Shown piece by piece: positions 7,566 through 15,653 of a stretch of 32,419 nucleotides of DNA. Origin of the DNA: Thermoplasmata archaeon (lineage in GTDB: Archaea; Thermoplasmatota; Thermoplasmata; Lutacidiplasmatales; UBA184); assembly GCA_027315165.1 (NCBI GenBank), contig DAHUYN010000019.1, positions 1 through 32,419 on the forward strand, in the 5' to 3' direction. How positions within the stretch are numbered: the first letter of the stretch is position 1; every line of letters starts with the position of its first letter. The translations under genes and the position numbers were made by a program. The notes below the pieces were generated by a model. The model saw nothing but the letters and a program-made list of their open reading frames with translations, had not been told where the DNA came from and did not search any database.

Positions 7566-7595
7566 GGGTCCGCGGACCCGGGCCTCAGTTATAAC
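7566..7595 (-). promoter_or_regulatory. rps17e promoter with palindrome at the transcription start
   Basis: On the minus strand the palindromic TATA box GTTATAAC (7588-7595) is followed by GGGTCCGCGGACCC (7566-7579), a perfect 14-bp inverted repeat ending 3 nt before the ATG. A TATA box at this place predicts a transcription start near 7564-7567, so the palindrome covers the region occupied by the initiating polymerase. It could be an operator; a hairpin in the mRNA is less likely because the mRNA would begin inside or after it. Confidence 0.55.
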
Positions 7596-7700
7596 CGTTC
7601 CCGTTAGCGCCCGAGCTCGCGAGCGCACGCGACGGCGCGGCCCGGACGCCTCGGGGAAGCCCGCCCACCGCCGAACTCGCCCGGAAGCGCCGCGGAACCG

Positions 7701-7774
7701 TGATATACCCCACCCCCACCATAGCTTGCCGCTGGGAGTCAGGCGCGCCGGGTCCCCGCGGTCGGAACGCGGGG
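7701..7774 (+). promoter_or_regulatory. Promoter and start-codon hairpin of the vWA-GTPase operon
   Basis: TGATATACCC (7701-7710) is the only TATA-like box before the vWA gene and predicts a start near 7730, hence a 5' leader of 45-85 nt, which is unusual among the leaderless genes of this window. The leader contains a perfect 7-bp GC stem CCCCGCG (7754-7760) / CGCGGGG (7768-7774) with a 7-nt loop, ending 1 nt before ATG 7776. It would hide that start codon and favour ATG 7815, or act as a translational control. Confidence 0.5.
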
Positions 7775-7775
7775 C

Positions 7776-9323
7776 ATGTCGCGTCCGGCCGTACGTGCTG
7801 AGACACGCAGCTCGATGACGGAAGCGGACTACGACACGATCGCCGCGCCGCCGTCGCTCCGCGAGCGGCACGTCCTCATCCTGGACCTCTCCAAGAGCAT
7901 GCTCGCGCCGCTCCCGGACGCCGAGCCGGTGACGCCCGAGAAGCAGAAGATCGAGGTCGCGAGGACCGCCGTCTACCGGATCTTGGAGAACGCCGAGACC
8001 TCGAGCGCGTTCTTCGGTCTCGTCACGTTCACCGAGAGCGTGCGGGTCGCGGTCCCGCTGACGGAGATCCGCCGCGAGAACCTCCCCTACGTCGAGAGCC
8101 TCATCTCGATGCTCACGCCGAGCGGCCGCTCCGCGATCTGGGACGCGCTCGGCGTCGGGGCCGACCTTCTGCGCGCCGGCGCGGGCGGCGCCGTGCGCGG
8201 CAACCTCGTCCTCGTCACCGACGGCTGGGACAACTCCTCGACGCGGTTCGAGGTCCGCGACCCGGAGCACCCGGCCTCGACCGGCGCGAAGATCGACCTC
8301 ATCCCCTACCTGCTCCCGCCAGGCTCGGACCTCACGCTGCGCGTGATCGGCATCGGGAACGGCGCCGAACGCGACAAGGGGGTCGACTCGGGACGGATCG
8401 GGGGGCTCTTGGCCCAGCTCACGCAGCGCGCGCGGGAGCTCGCCCTTCCCGGCGCGTTCACCTACCAGGAGGTCGTGACGGGCTCGCAGCTGTTCGCCCA
8501 GATGGTCAACGCCTTCCTCGACGTCGACTTCGAGGGCGCGCGCCCGCTCGACCAGCTCCATCCCGAGGAGCTCGCGCGGCACGCGGCGAGCGCCGCGCGC
8601 GCGCTCAAGGAGCCGCAGCAGCACGCGACGGTGAGCCGCATCACGACGCACCTCGCCACGCCGGGGGCCGAGGCCGAGAGCTACTCCGAGGTCTCGTCGC
8701 TCGAGGTCGACGTCCTCTCGGCCCCGAACGGCGTCGTGCCGCCGTACCTGCGCGAGCGGTACGGCCCCCTGGGCACGGTCATCGAGGCCTACCTTGCGCG
8801 AGACTACGACACCGCGCTCGATCGCCTCGAGAAGTCCCAGTCGGTCCTCCCCCCGATCACCCGTCAGTACTGGGCCGCCCGGGTCCACTTTGCACGCTCG
8901 GAGATCGTCGAGGCCGCGAGGTCGCTCCTTCAGGCCTGGCAGGAGGCGGACCGTCTGCCCCCCGCGAGTCGCGGCCGGATCGTGCGGCGGCTCGCGCTGC
9001 TCCAGGCGCGGATGCAGAACGACGCCGAGACGGAGACGCTCGTCCAGTTCCTCGACGAGTCGGAGCACCGGCTCGCCCGGTCGAACCCGAAGCTACGCGG
9101 GCGTCTCCTCGAGATGTTCTCACGCCTCCTCGAGCTCCGCGGCACCTACCAGCTGACGCGGCTCGAGGGTGAGGACCCGACGGCGGCGGCCCACCGGCAC
9201 GAGCAGGCCGTCGAGCAGGTCTTCTCGCTGCTACAGGACGCCCGGCTCGAGAACACCGGCGCCGAGCCGGCCGTCGACGGCGCCCTCGACTTCATCGAGA
9301 TCTGCCTCGCCGAGATGCGCTGA
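7776..9323 (+). CDS. von Willebrand factor A domain protein with C-terminal helical repeats
   Basis: 515 residues (502 if ATG 7815 is used). The vWA domain spans about 30-250: a MIDAS metal site is visible as LILDLSKSM (D37, S39, S41), with [17 protein letters not shown] as the second loop and [10 protein letters not shown] as the third. The remainder (about 320-515) is helical and TPR-like ([33 protein letters not shown]), suited to protein binding. No signal peptide or membrane helix is present, so it is cytosolic. It is the first gene of a three-gene unit with a GTPase (21 nt later) and a long coiled-coil protein. vWA proteins paired with NTPases usually act as metal-dependent adaptors that assemble complexes. 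Confidence 0.85.
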   Translation: MSRPAVRAETRSSMTEADYDTIAAPPSLRERHVLILDLSKSMLAPLPDAEPVTPEKQKIEVARTAVYRILENAETSSAFFGLVTFTESVRVAVPLTEIRRENLPYVESLISMLTPSGRSAIWDALGVGADLLRAGAGGAVRGNLVLVTDGWDNSSTRFEVRDPEHPASTGAKIDLIPYLLPPGSDLTLRVIGIGNGAERDKGVDSGRIGGLLAQLTQRARELALPGAFTYQEVVTGSQLFAQMVNAFLDVDFEGARPLDQLHPEELARHAASAARALKEPQQHATVSRITTHLATPGAEAESYSEVSSLEVDVLSAPNGVVPPYLRERYGPLGTVIEAYLARDYDTALDRLEKSQSVLPPITRQYWAARVHFARSEIVEAARSLLQAWQEADRLPPASRGRIVRRLALLQARMQNDAETETLVQFLDESEHRLARSNPKLRGRLLEMFSRLLELRGTYQLTRLEGEDPTAAAHRHEQAVEQVFSLLQDARLENTGAEPAVDGALDFIEICLAEMR

Positions 9324-9344
9324 GACCCCGAGGAGAGAGCAACC

Positions 9345-10541
9345 GTGCCTACCACGAAGACCCGGACCCGGACGAAGAGCCCCCCACCGAAGAGCTCCGC
9401 CCCGAAGCCGGTCGCCCGGCGCCCGGCGAAGCCTCCCGAGCCGGACGTGGCCCGGATCGCGGTCGTCGGGATCCCCGCCTCCGGCAAGACGACCTACTTC
9501 CGGTTCCTCTCGGGCCACTTCGGGCTCAACCTGCCGATCTTCTACATCCCCGCGCCGCAGGGGAGCTTCTCGCTCCCGCTGTACGGCGACCTCACCGAGG
9601 ATGTGATCCTCGAGGAGACGACGTACGAGACGACGGACCCGACCGACCCGGAGGGGTCGCTCGAGACGACGACGCGCTACTACGTCAACCGGCCCATGGA
9701 GGACCGCAAGAAGCTCTGGGTCGAGCTCGCCGCCGGCCGCGAGGAACAAGGGGTCCTCACCAAGTACCCGCTCCCGACGAAGTACAACCAGTTCGTCGAG
9801 ATGAAGATGCACTTCCGCTACGGCGTCGGCGGCGGCGGTCCCGCCTCGTCGCGCTCGATGGAGCTCCACACGATCGACGAGGCCGGCGGGATCATCTCCG
9901 ACTACTTCACCTACGACCGGCTCTGGGTCGACTCGAACGACGCGGAGGTCACCGAGAAGAGCTGCCGCGTGATCCCGCACTTCGACACCTGGCGGACCGA
10001 CCGGCAGGACCTCTGGCGGCGCGGCCTCACGCTCCTCGGTCGGTTCGTCCACGGCGCCGAGGGGATCATCCTCCTGCTGTCGCCCTCGCTGCCGTCGCTG
10101 CGGGACCAGGCCCAGCAGGTCAACCTCGCGCGGGGCGTCTTCCGCTACGTCCAGCAGCGGAACATCCCGCTCGTCATCGCGATCAGCAAGGCCGACAAGC
10201 TCCGCGACTTCTACGGCGAGATCGAGAAGGTCGTGCGGGCCCGGGACTTCCGCTCGACGTTCGACTCGTCGGACTTCCTCCTGCGCCGGGACGGGGCCGG
10301 CATGGGGACGATCCTCGTCGCCCACGACGGCCGCGGCATCTCCGCCAAGGAGGACGTCTTCCTCATCTCCTCCGCGGTGTCGACGGGCGAGGGTCACCCG
10401 CTGCTCCTCAACGACGCGGGCCTCGAGGCCGGGGCCACGGGCGCCGACTCCCTCGGGGTCCCGGTCATGGTCAACACGACCCTGCCGCTCGCGCGCATCT
10501 GCGAGCGCGTCCTCGAACGGCGGGCCACGAAAGGGGAGTAG
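9345..10541 (+). CDS. P-loop GTPase-like protein of the vWA cassette
   Basis: 398 residues. After a basic, Lys/Pro-rich N-terminal tail (1-35) comes a P-loop domain: AVVGIPASGKTTYFRFLSG (Walker A/G1, residues 42-50), HTIDEAGG (G3-like DxxG, D178-G181), IAISKADKLRDF (G4-like SKAD, 281-284) and ISSAVST (G5-like). The spacing between G1 and G3 is long (about 130 residues) because of an insertion with EETTYETTDPTDPEGS and LTKYPLPTKYNQFVEM. This is a GTPase rather than an AAA ATPase. GTG 9345 is preceded by GAGGAGAGAGC. The next gene starts 3 nt after its stop. I would compare it with the double-GTPase families of ternary conflict systems, but the exact family cannot be fixed here. Confidence 0.8.
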   Translation: MPTTKTRTRTKSPPPKSSAPKPVARRPAKPPEPDVARIAVVGIPASGKTTYFRFLSGHFGLNLPIFYIPAPQGSFSLPLYGDLTEDVILEETTYETTDPTDPEGSLETTTRYYVNRPMEDRKKLWVELAAGREEQGVLTKYPLPTKYNQFVEMKMHFRYGVGGGGPASSRSMELHTIDEAGGIISDYFTYDRLWVDSNDAEVTEKSCRVIPHFDTWRTDRQDLWRRGLTLLGRFVHGAEGIILLLSPSLPSLRDQAQQVNLARGVFRYVQQRNIPLVIAISKADKLRDFYGEIEKVVRARDFRSTFDSSDFLLRRDGAGMGTILVAHDGRGISAKEDVFLISSAVSTGEGHPLLLNDAGLEAGATGADSLGVPVMVNTTLPLARICERVLERRATKGE

Positions 10542-10544
10542 GCG

Positions 10545-13500
10545 ATGGGCGCGGGCGGAGCGACGGAGCCGACATCGATCTCGGCCCCGAGGTCGGCGCC
10601 GGCGCGCGCCGCCGCGAGCGCCTCCCCCGTCGCCGTCGTCTGGTGCCGCCAGGTCGACAACGAGGCCGAGAGCCCGGGCTACACGACCGTCCCCGAGGAG
10701 TTCCCCGGGCAGCGCGAGACCCTCGAGGTCGTCCGGAGCGTCGGGCACCTCACCGTTAACGTCGCCGACACGCACGACTACTGGGACCCGGACCCCGCGC
10801 AGCCGCTCTCGTACTATCCCAATCTCTTCCTCTACCCCGCCTACGGCGGCCGCTACACGTGCGTGGGCCGGATGTTCCTGTCGACGGAGGACCGCCCCCG
10901 CCTCGGGATGAAGACGCTCGTCCTCGACACCGGCCAGCTGTTCGCCTCGGGAGAGTTCGGCGCGACGGTGCTGAGGTGGCACGCCTCGATGGGCGGCCCG
11001 CGGCGGGAGGGCAGCCGACCCCCGCCCGCGCCGGACCCCACGCTGATCCCGGTCCTCGGCGAAGGGTTCCTCTTCCACCGGGGCTCGACCGACCCGGTCG
11101 TCGTCGTCGCCGCGGACGAGTGGGAGCGGACGATGCAGACGATCCTCGAGCTCGTCCGGGTCCTCCCGGCCTCGCTGGTCGCGCTCGGCGCGATCCTCGC
11201 CTTCCCCTACTTCCTGCCGCAGCCGAAGACGAACCTGCACGAGTTCACCGAGCAGCTGCCCCTCGCCCTCGCGCTGATGCGCGTGCCCAAGGGAGAAGCC
11301 GCCGGCGACCGCCACGCGAAGCGGATGTCGAGCTGGGCGACCGCCCCGGTGACGCTCCGGGACCTCACCGACGGAGTCCCCGCGGCCCGGGGCCGCGAGA
11401 CCGTTCCGCTCGTCCTTCAGTACGCCCGCGACCGGGTCGACACGAAGCTCCTTCCGATCAGTCAGCGCGTCGACCTCGTCGAGCTCTCCCGGGTCCGCGG
11501 GCATCTCGCGGACCCCGAGCGCCAGGCCGGTCGGGACCGGCGCAAGGAGATGTGGCGCATCGGCACGGCGATGGAGAGCGCGGCGCTCCTCCTCCAGCGG
11601 GCTCGAGGCCGCCACGTCCCCGTCAACGTCGAGACGGCGAAGCGCGCCCAGGAGTACCTGCAGGCCCGGCTTCCCGAGGTCGACCCGAACGCGACGGCCC
11701 CCCTCAGCGAGCCCGCCGTCGTCGAGCCGCCGGTCGGCGCCGGGGCGACGGTCGCCGCGAGCCTCCCGCCGTGGCTGCGCGGGCCCCTCCTGCCCCCGGC
11801 CCCGCCCCCCCCCGCGGCCCCGGAGGTCGTACCCATCTCGATCGCGGAGGATCCCTCGCTGCTGTCGCCGTCGGCGCGGAGCGCGGCCCCCGCCGCGGCC
11901 CGGCCCGCGCCGGCCGCTCCCGCGGCCGCGCCGGCAAGGACCTCGAGCGCGCCGCCGCCGAGCGCGCCCCCGCGGCCGCCACCGGCGGCGACTCCCGCAC
12001 CGGTCGCTCTCCCGGCCGACCCCGTGACCCCGAGGCCGGCGCCGACCTCGGCGCCCGTGTCCCCGCCCCCGGCGGCCCCCGTTCCCGAGCCGGCCCGGCC
12101 CCCCGCGGTCTCGACCGCCGACCTCGTGACGCTCCGCGGCCAGCTCCAGCAGGACCTGTTCCGGCTCCTCGAGGACCGCATCGCTGCGCTGCCGAAGCGG
12201 CTCAACACCGCCCCGGCCACGCGCCTCGACGACGCGCTGCTCCGAGAGCTCGAGGCCCGTACCGAGGCCCGGGTCCGCGCGGCGGTCGACGAGGCGAACG
12301 CGAAGTGGACGACCGCGCTCGGCGCCGTCGAGGGACGGCAGGCGGCCGCGGTCGAGCGACGGCTCGCCGAGATCGAGTCGAAGCAGCCCGAGGCGACGCG
12401 GCTCCGCGTGGCCGACGAGGTCGACCGACGCCTACCGGGCGCGCTCCAGACCCCGCTCACCGAGGCCGAGACGAGGCTCGCCCAGACCGTCGAGGCGGCC
12501 CAGGGCCGGCAGCGCGAGGCGCTGCGAGCGGCGTTCGAGCAGGCGGTCGTCACGCTGCGCACCCAGCTCAACGAGAGCGAGACGACGCTGCGCACGGCGC
12601 TCCAGGCCGATCTCGACCGCTCGCTCACCGAGGGCCCCCTTCGGACGGAGGTCGAGGGTCTCATCGCCGCGGCGTTCGCCGCCCGGCTCACCGAGGCCGA
12701 GACCCGCCGGTCCCACGAGCTGCGCGACCTCGAGCTCAGGCTCGGTGCCCAGCTCGACGCGCGGCTCAAGGAGACGGCCCAGCGCGTCGAGGCGCTCACG
12801 AAGGAGACCGCGCAGGCGCCGACCCAGTTCGAGGGCCGCCTCACGGCGCTCTTCGAGCAGGCCCGGCGCGAGACCACGACCCTCGTCGCGACCGCGGTCA
12901 CGACCCGTCTCGCCGAGATCGACCAGCGGCGGCTCCGCGAGACCCGGGACCTCGAGCAGCGGGTCACCCAGACGCTCGAGGCGAGGCTCAAGGAGTCCCT
13001 CGAGAAGGGCCAGGGCGCCTCCTCCGCCGTCGAGTCGCGTCTCGCGACCACGGTGGACCAGCGGATCGCCCTGAGCGAGGACCGTCAGCGCGCCGCGCTC
13101 GACGGAAAGCTCGAGGAGGTCCACGAGACCCGCGTCCAGGCCCTCGCCGAGCTCCAGGTCCGGCTGCAGTCGTTCTTCGAGCAGCGGATCGGCGAGGCGC
13201 AGGAGCGGGAGCGCCAGAAGTACGTCGAGCTTCTCGCCCGGCTGAAGTCCGAGGTCGACGCGGGGATGTCCCGGATGGTCGACTCGAGCCGGTTCGATGC
13301 CGCGCTTCGGGAGAAGGTCGGGCGCACCCTCGAGGCCGTCAAGGCCGAGCAGCAGCGGGCGCTCGATGCGAGGCTCGCCACGGCCGAGGAGAGGCTCAAG
13401 GTCGACCAGACCGAGGTCACCGAGCACCTCACGCGTCTCGAGGCGGCGCTCGAGGACCGTCGAGCCGAGCTCCAGGCGCTCGACGAGTCGATCCGCGCGG

Positions 13501-14003
13501 AGGTCGACGACCTCGACCGGAGGACCCAGATCCTCTCGGACCGGCTCGTGCCGATCGTGCGCAAGACCTGGCTGCGCGTCGCCGAGCTGCAGCAGGCCTC
13601 GGGACCCTCCGCCGAGGCCGAGGCGCTCGTCCACCAGCTCCGTCGGGACATCACACGCGAGCTCCACCGGCTCGATGCGGAGCTCCTCGAGCGGACGACG
13701 GAGATCCGCGACCGCATGGAGACCGCGATCTCGAGCCAAGGCCGGGTCTGGCTCACGCTCATCCGGCAGCTCTCGCAGCTCACCGGCCGGCCCCGATCGC
13801 TCGCGGCGAGCCCCCTGTTCGCCGACGACGCCGAGGCGCTCCGCCGGCTGTCGGGCGCGCTCGACGCCGAGAGCGACGACCCGTCGGACCCGGTGAACCC
13901 GCTCGACCCGGACCCGGAGCACCCCCTCCCGACGGCGCCGAGCGCAGAGCCCACGGGACGCGGGGACCGGCCCCCTCGACGCCTCCGCCGACCCACCCGG
14001 TAA
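10545..14003 (+). CDS. Giant coiled-coil protein with a possible GAP1-like N-terminal region
   Basis: 1152 residues. Residues about 25-375 form a globular part with SPGYTTVPEEFPGQRETL, YTCVGRMFLSTEDRPRLGMK and TLVLDTGQLF, then WERTMQTILELVRVLPASLV and LLPISQRVDLVELSRV. The order and character of these motifs recall the N-terminal and middle domains of GTPase-associated protein 1 (GAP1) of bacterial ternary systems; this is a pattern match by eye. Residues about 379-522 are a Pro/Ala-rich disordered linker, 522-1075 an almost unbroken Arg/Glu/Ala coiled coil with recurring LEARLKE / TEAETRL blocks, and the last 60 residues an Asp/Pro-rich tail. No membrane segment. ATG 10545 follows an AAGGGGAG ribosome-binding site and is 3 nt from the GTPase stop, so the proteins are likely made together and probably form a complex. 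Confidence 0.8.
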   Translation: MGAGGATEPTSISAPRSAPARAAASASPVAVVWCRQVDNEAESPGYTTVPEEFPGQRETLEVVRSVGHLTVNVADTHDYWDPDPAQPLSYYPNLFLYPAYGGRYTCVGRMFLSTEDRPRLGMKTLVLDTGQLFASGEFGATVLRWHASMGGPRREGSRPPPAPDPTLIPVLGEGFLFHRGSTDPVVVVAADEWERTMQTILELVRVLPASLVALGAILAFPYFLPQPKTNLHEFTEQLPLALALMRVPKGEAAGDRHAKRMSSWATAPVTLRDLTDGVPAARGRETVPLVLQYARDRVDTKLLPISQRVDLVELSRVRGHLADPERQAGRDRRKEMWRIGTAMESAALLLQRARGRHVPVNVETAKRAQEYLQARLPEVDPNATAPLSEPAVVEPPVGAGATVAASLPPWLRGPLLPPAPPPPAAPEVVPISIAEDPSLLSPSARSAAPAAARPAPAAPAAAPARTSSAPPPSAPPRPPPAATPAPVALPADPVTPRPAPTSAPVSPPPAAPVPEPARPPAVSTADLVTLRGQLQQDLFRLLEDRIAALPKRLNTAPATRLDDALLRELEARTEARVRAAVDEANAKWTTALGAVEGRQAAAVERRLAEIESKQPEATRLRVADEVDRRLPGALQTPLTEAETRLAQTVEAAQGRQREALRAAFEQAVVTLRTQLNESETTLRTALQADLDRSLTEGPLRTEVEGLIAAAFAARLTEAETRRSHELRDLELRLGAQLDARLKETAQRVEALTKETAQAPTQFEGRLTALFEQARRETTTLVATAVTTRLAEIDQRRLRETRDLEQRVTQTLEARLKESLEKGQGASSAVESRLATTVDQRIALSEDRQRAALDGKLEEVHETRVQALAELQVRLQSFFEQRIGEAQERERQKYVELLARLKSEVDAGMSRMVDSSRFDAALREKVGRTLEAVKAEQQRALDARLATAEERLKVDQTEVTEHLTRLEAALEDRRAELQALDESIRAEVDDLDRRTQILSDRLVPIVRKTWLRVAELQQASGPSAEAEALVHQLRRDITRELHRLDAELLERTTEIRDRMETAISSQGRVWLTLIRQLSQLTGRPRSLAASPLFADDAEALRRLSGALDAESDDPSDPVNPLDPDPEHPLPTAPSAEPTGRGDRPPRRLRRPTR

Positions 14004-14261
14004 CCCCGACGAGCGTGTGACGGCCGGGCACGGCCTCGCGTAAGTATTAATACGCATACATCCACATTCATCGGCGGAGCCACCTCCGATGTCCCACAGC
14101 CGAGGGTCCCGATGCGATTCGCCCCGGAGCGCCGTCGAGCGATACGCCAAGTGTCCCGGGAGCACCGCGAAGCCTAATCCCTGCGCGGGGCCTGCTTCGA
14201 GCAAGGGTGCTGGCGACGGATCCTCTCCCCAAGGTCTGCCCGCTGGCCGGAGGGTATCGTG
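14004..14261 (+). promoter_or_regulatory. TrmB-gene promoter and unusually long leader
   Basis: The 258-bp gap after the coiled-coil gene holds a strong palindromic TATA region, GTATTAATAC at 14044-14053, followed by AT-rich GCATACATCCACATTCATC. It predicts a transcript starting near 14075, about 187 nt before the regulator's ATG. Inside the leader an ATG at 14089 opens a 57-codon frame that ends TGA at 14260-14262, sharing its last A with ATG 14262. Third-position GC of that frame (about 70 percent) is well below that of real genes here, so it is more likely a leader or control region than a normal gene. Confidence 0.5.
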
Positions 14262-15377
14262 ATGGCGGGCTCTTCCAAGAGCCACCCGGTCCGTTCGACG
14301 GCGCACCACCCGGCGCCGGCGGCCGAGCCGCCGGAGCCGAGCGCCGCTGAGGCGCTCGAGGCCCCGAACGGCATCGAGCCGCTGACGCTCGGCCTCGTCC
14401 ACGTCGGGCTCAGCACGCGCGAGGCCCAGCTCTACCACACGCTGCTCCGCTTCGGGCCGGTGACGGCCCGCCACGCGATCCAGACGTCCCACCTGGACCG
14501 GGCCACGGGCTATCGCGTCCTCTCCCGCCTTCGGGTCCGCGGCCTCGTCGCCGCGACCGGGAACCGGCCTCAACAGTTCGTCGCGCTCGACCTCGCGCGG
14601 CTCTTCGAGCGGGTCGCCGCCTTCCAGCGCGACGACCTCGAGCTCCAGCGCACGCTCCGCGAGATCTACCAGTCCGAGCTCCATCAAAGCCGCGGGACGC
14701 CCGCGCCGACCCGCGCCCCGGGCTCGGCCCCGACCGACTCCCCGCTCGCGCACTCGCGGCCGCGCATCGGGCTCTACCGGGTGCTGCCGAGGGCCTCGGA
14801 CATCGCCCGGTTCCTCGTCGAGCTGCTCACCGGCGCCAAGGAGGAGTTCCAGGCGCTGCTCCGGCCGACGCTGATCCCCGAGCCGCTCCGGACCGAGGTC
14901 CAGCACGCCGTCGTCGCCGCCGTGGGCCGGGGGGTCCACGTCCGGATCGCCGTCGACTACCACCCGACGGAGGTCGAGTTCCTCACCGGGATCCTCAAGA
15001 CCTGGGACGGGACCCCGAGCCACCTCGAGGTCCGCTTCTACGCGCCGCAGTTCGCCCGTCTCTACCTCGCGGACCGCCGGACCGCGCTCCGTTGCCTCGG
15101 GCTCCCCGGGAGCCCGTCGCTCGGCCCCGAGTTCGGGGTCGCCTCCGAGGACGGCGAGTTCTACCGCTACCAGGCCTCACGCTTCCAGACCGTGTGGCGG
15201 GACGCCCTGCCGATCGAGCAGGCGAATCCGACGGTCGGCGGGATCCGGTTCGTCCCGACGGCGAGCGCGCGGGAGCTGCGTCACTGGGTCGAGCACACGC
15301 ACCGCAGCGACTACGCGCGGACCGTGACGACCGCACCGTGGGAGTACTCGCCGCCCCGCCACCCGGTCCTACGCTAG
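14262..15377 (+). CDS. TrmB-family transcriptional regulator
   Basis: 371 residues. A disordered Pro/Ala-rich N-terminus (1-38) precedes a winged helix typical of TrmB (VGLSTREAQLYHTLLRFGPV, RATGYRVLSRLRVRGLVAAT), followed by a short coiled coil (FERVAAFQRDDLELQRTLRE), a Pro-rich hinge and a phospholipase-D-like effector domain (FLVELLTGAKEEFQALLRP, GVHVRIAVDYHPTEVEFLTG, ASRFQTVWRDALP). TrmB proteins sense sugars or other small molecules and bind promoters. The PLD-type effector domain here lacks an obvious HxK catalytic motif and is probably a sensor or dimer domain. ATG 14262 is preferred over GTG 14259. Its position next to the vWA-GTPase cassette makes it a candidate regulator of that cassette. 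Confidence 0.87.
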   Translation: MAGSSKSHPVRSTAHHPAPAAEPPEPSAAEALEAPNGIEPLTLGLVHVGLSTREAQLYHTLLRFGPVTARHAIQTSHLDRATGYRVLSRLRVRGLVAATGNRPQQFVALDLARLFERVAAFQRDDLELQRTLREIYQSELHQSRGTPAPTRAPGSAPTDSPLAHSRPRIGLYRVLPRASDIARFLVELLTGAKEEFQALLRPTLIPEPLRTEVQHAVVAAVGRGVHVRIAVDYHPTEVEFLTGILKTWDGTPSHLEVRFYAPQFARLYLADRRTALRCLGLPGSPSLGPEFGVASEDGEFYRYQASRFQTVWRDALPIEQANPTVGGIRFVPTASARELRHWVEHTHRSDYARTVTTAPWEYSPPRHPVLR

Positions 15378-15453
15378 GGCGCACCGGGCGGGCGCGGCCC
15401 GGGCTCGGCCCCCCCGGGGCAACCGCTATCCTCAAGGGGTCCGTGACCGCGCC

Positions 15454-15648
15454 GTGACCTTCGACGAGCACCGTCACTGCAAGGTCTGCGGCAAGACCTG
15501 CGGGCCCGAGGAGCAGACGTGCAGCGAGGCGTGCCGGCTGCGCCGCACCGCGACGCTCCGGACGCGGCGGCTCTACACCTACCTCCTCTACGGGATCACG
15601 CTGTTCATCGTCCTCGTCGTCGTCCTGCCGTACCTGGGGGTCCGGTAG
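15454..15648 (+). CDS. Zinc-ribbon, single-helix membrane protein (DUF2116-like)
   Basis: 64 residues with cysteines at 9, 12, 16, 23 and 27 in the arrangement HCKVCGKTCGPEEQTCSEAC, followed by a basic stretch RLRRTATLRTRR and one transmembrane helix (about 42-61). This pattern matches a small archaeal family (DUF2116) annotated as Zn-ribbon proteins. GTG 15454 is the start; CTATCC about 26 bp upstream may be its TATA box. It precedes coaD by 5 nt, so the two share a transcript. Its role is unknown; the zinc ribbon would face the cytosol if the positive-inside rule holds. Confidence 0.8.
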   Translation: MTFDEHRHCKVCGKTCGPEEQTCSEACRLRRTATLRTRRLYTYLLYGITLFIVLVVVLPYLGVR

Positions 15649-15653
15649 CGCCG

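Noticed and set aside
7338-9068. Minus-strand extension of the S17e frame to 576 codons
   Set aside because: S17e homology starts exactly at ATG 7562 with a promoter just upstream; the rest is the shadow of the vWA gene.
9231-11615. Minus-strand open frame of 794 codons
   Set aside because: It lies opposite the GTPase and coiled-coil genes, has Arg/Gly/Asp-rich low-complexity translation with no family motif, and is a by-product of very high third-position GC.
14089-14262. 57-codon frame before the TrmB gene as a normal protein gene
   Set aside because: Its third-position GC is about 70 percent against over 90 percent in neighbours and the peptide shows no fold pattern; kept only as a leader feature.
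12432-15023. Minus-strand open frame of 863 codons
   Set aside because: It is the mirror of the coiled-coil and TrmB genes; the regular Leu/Glu pattern reflects the reverse complement of the coiled-coil codons, not a second gene.
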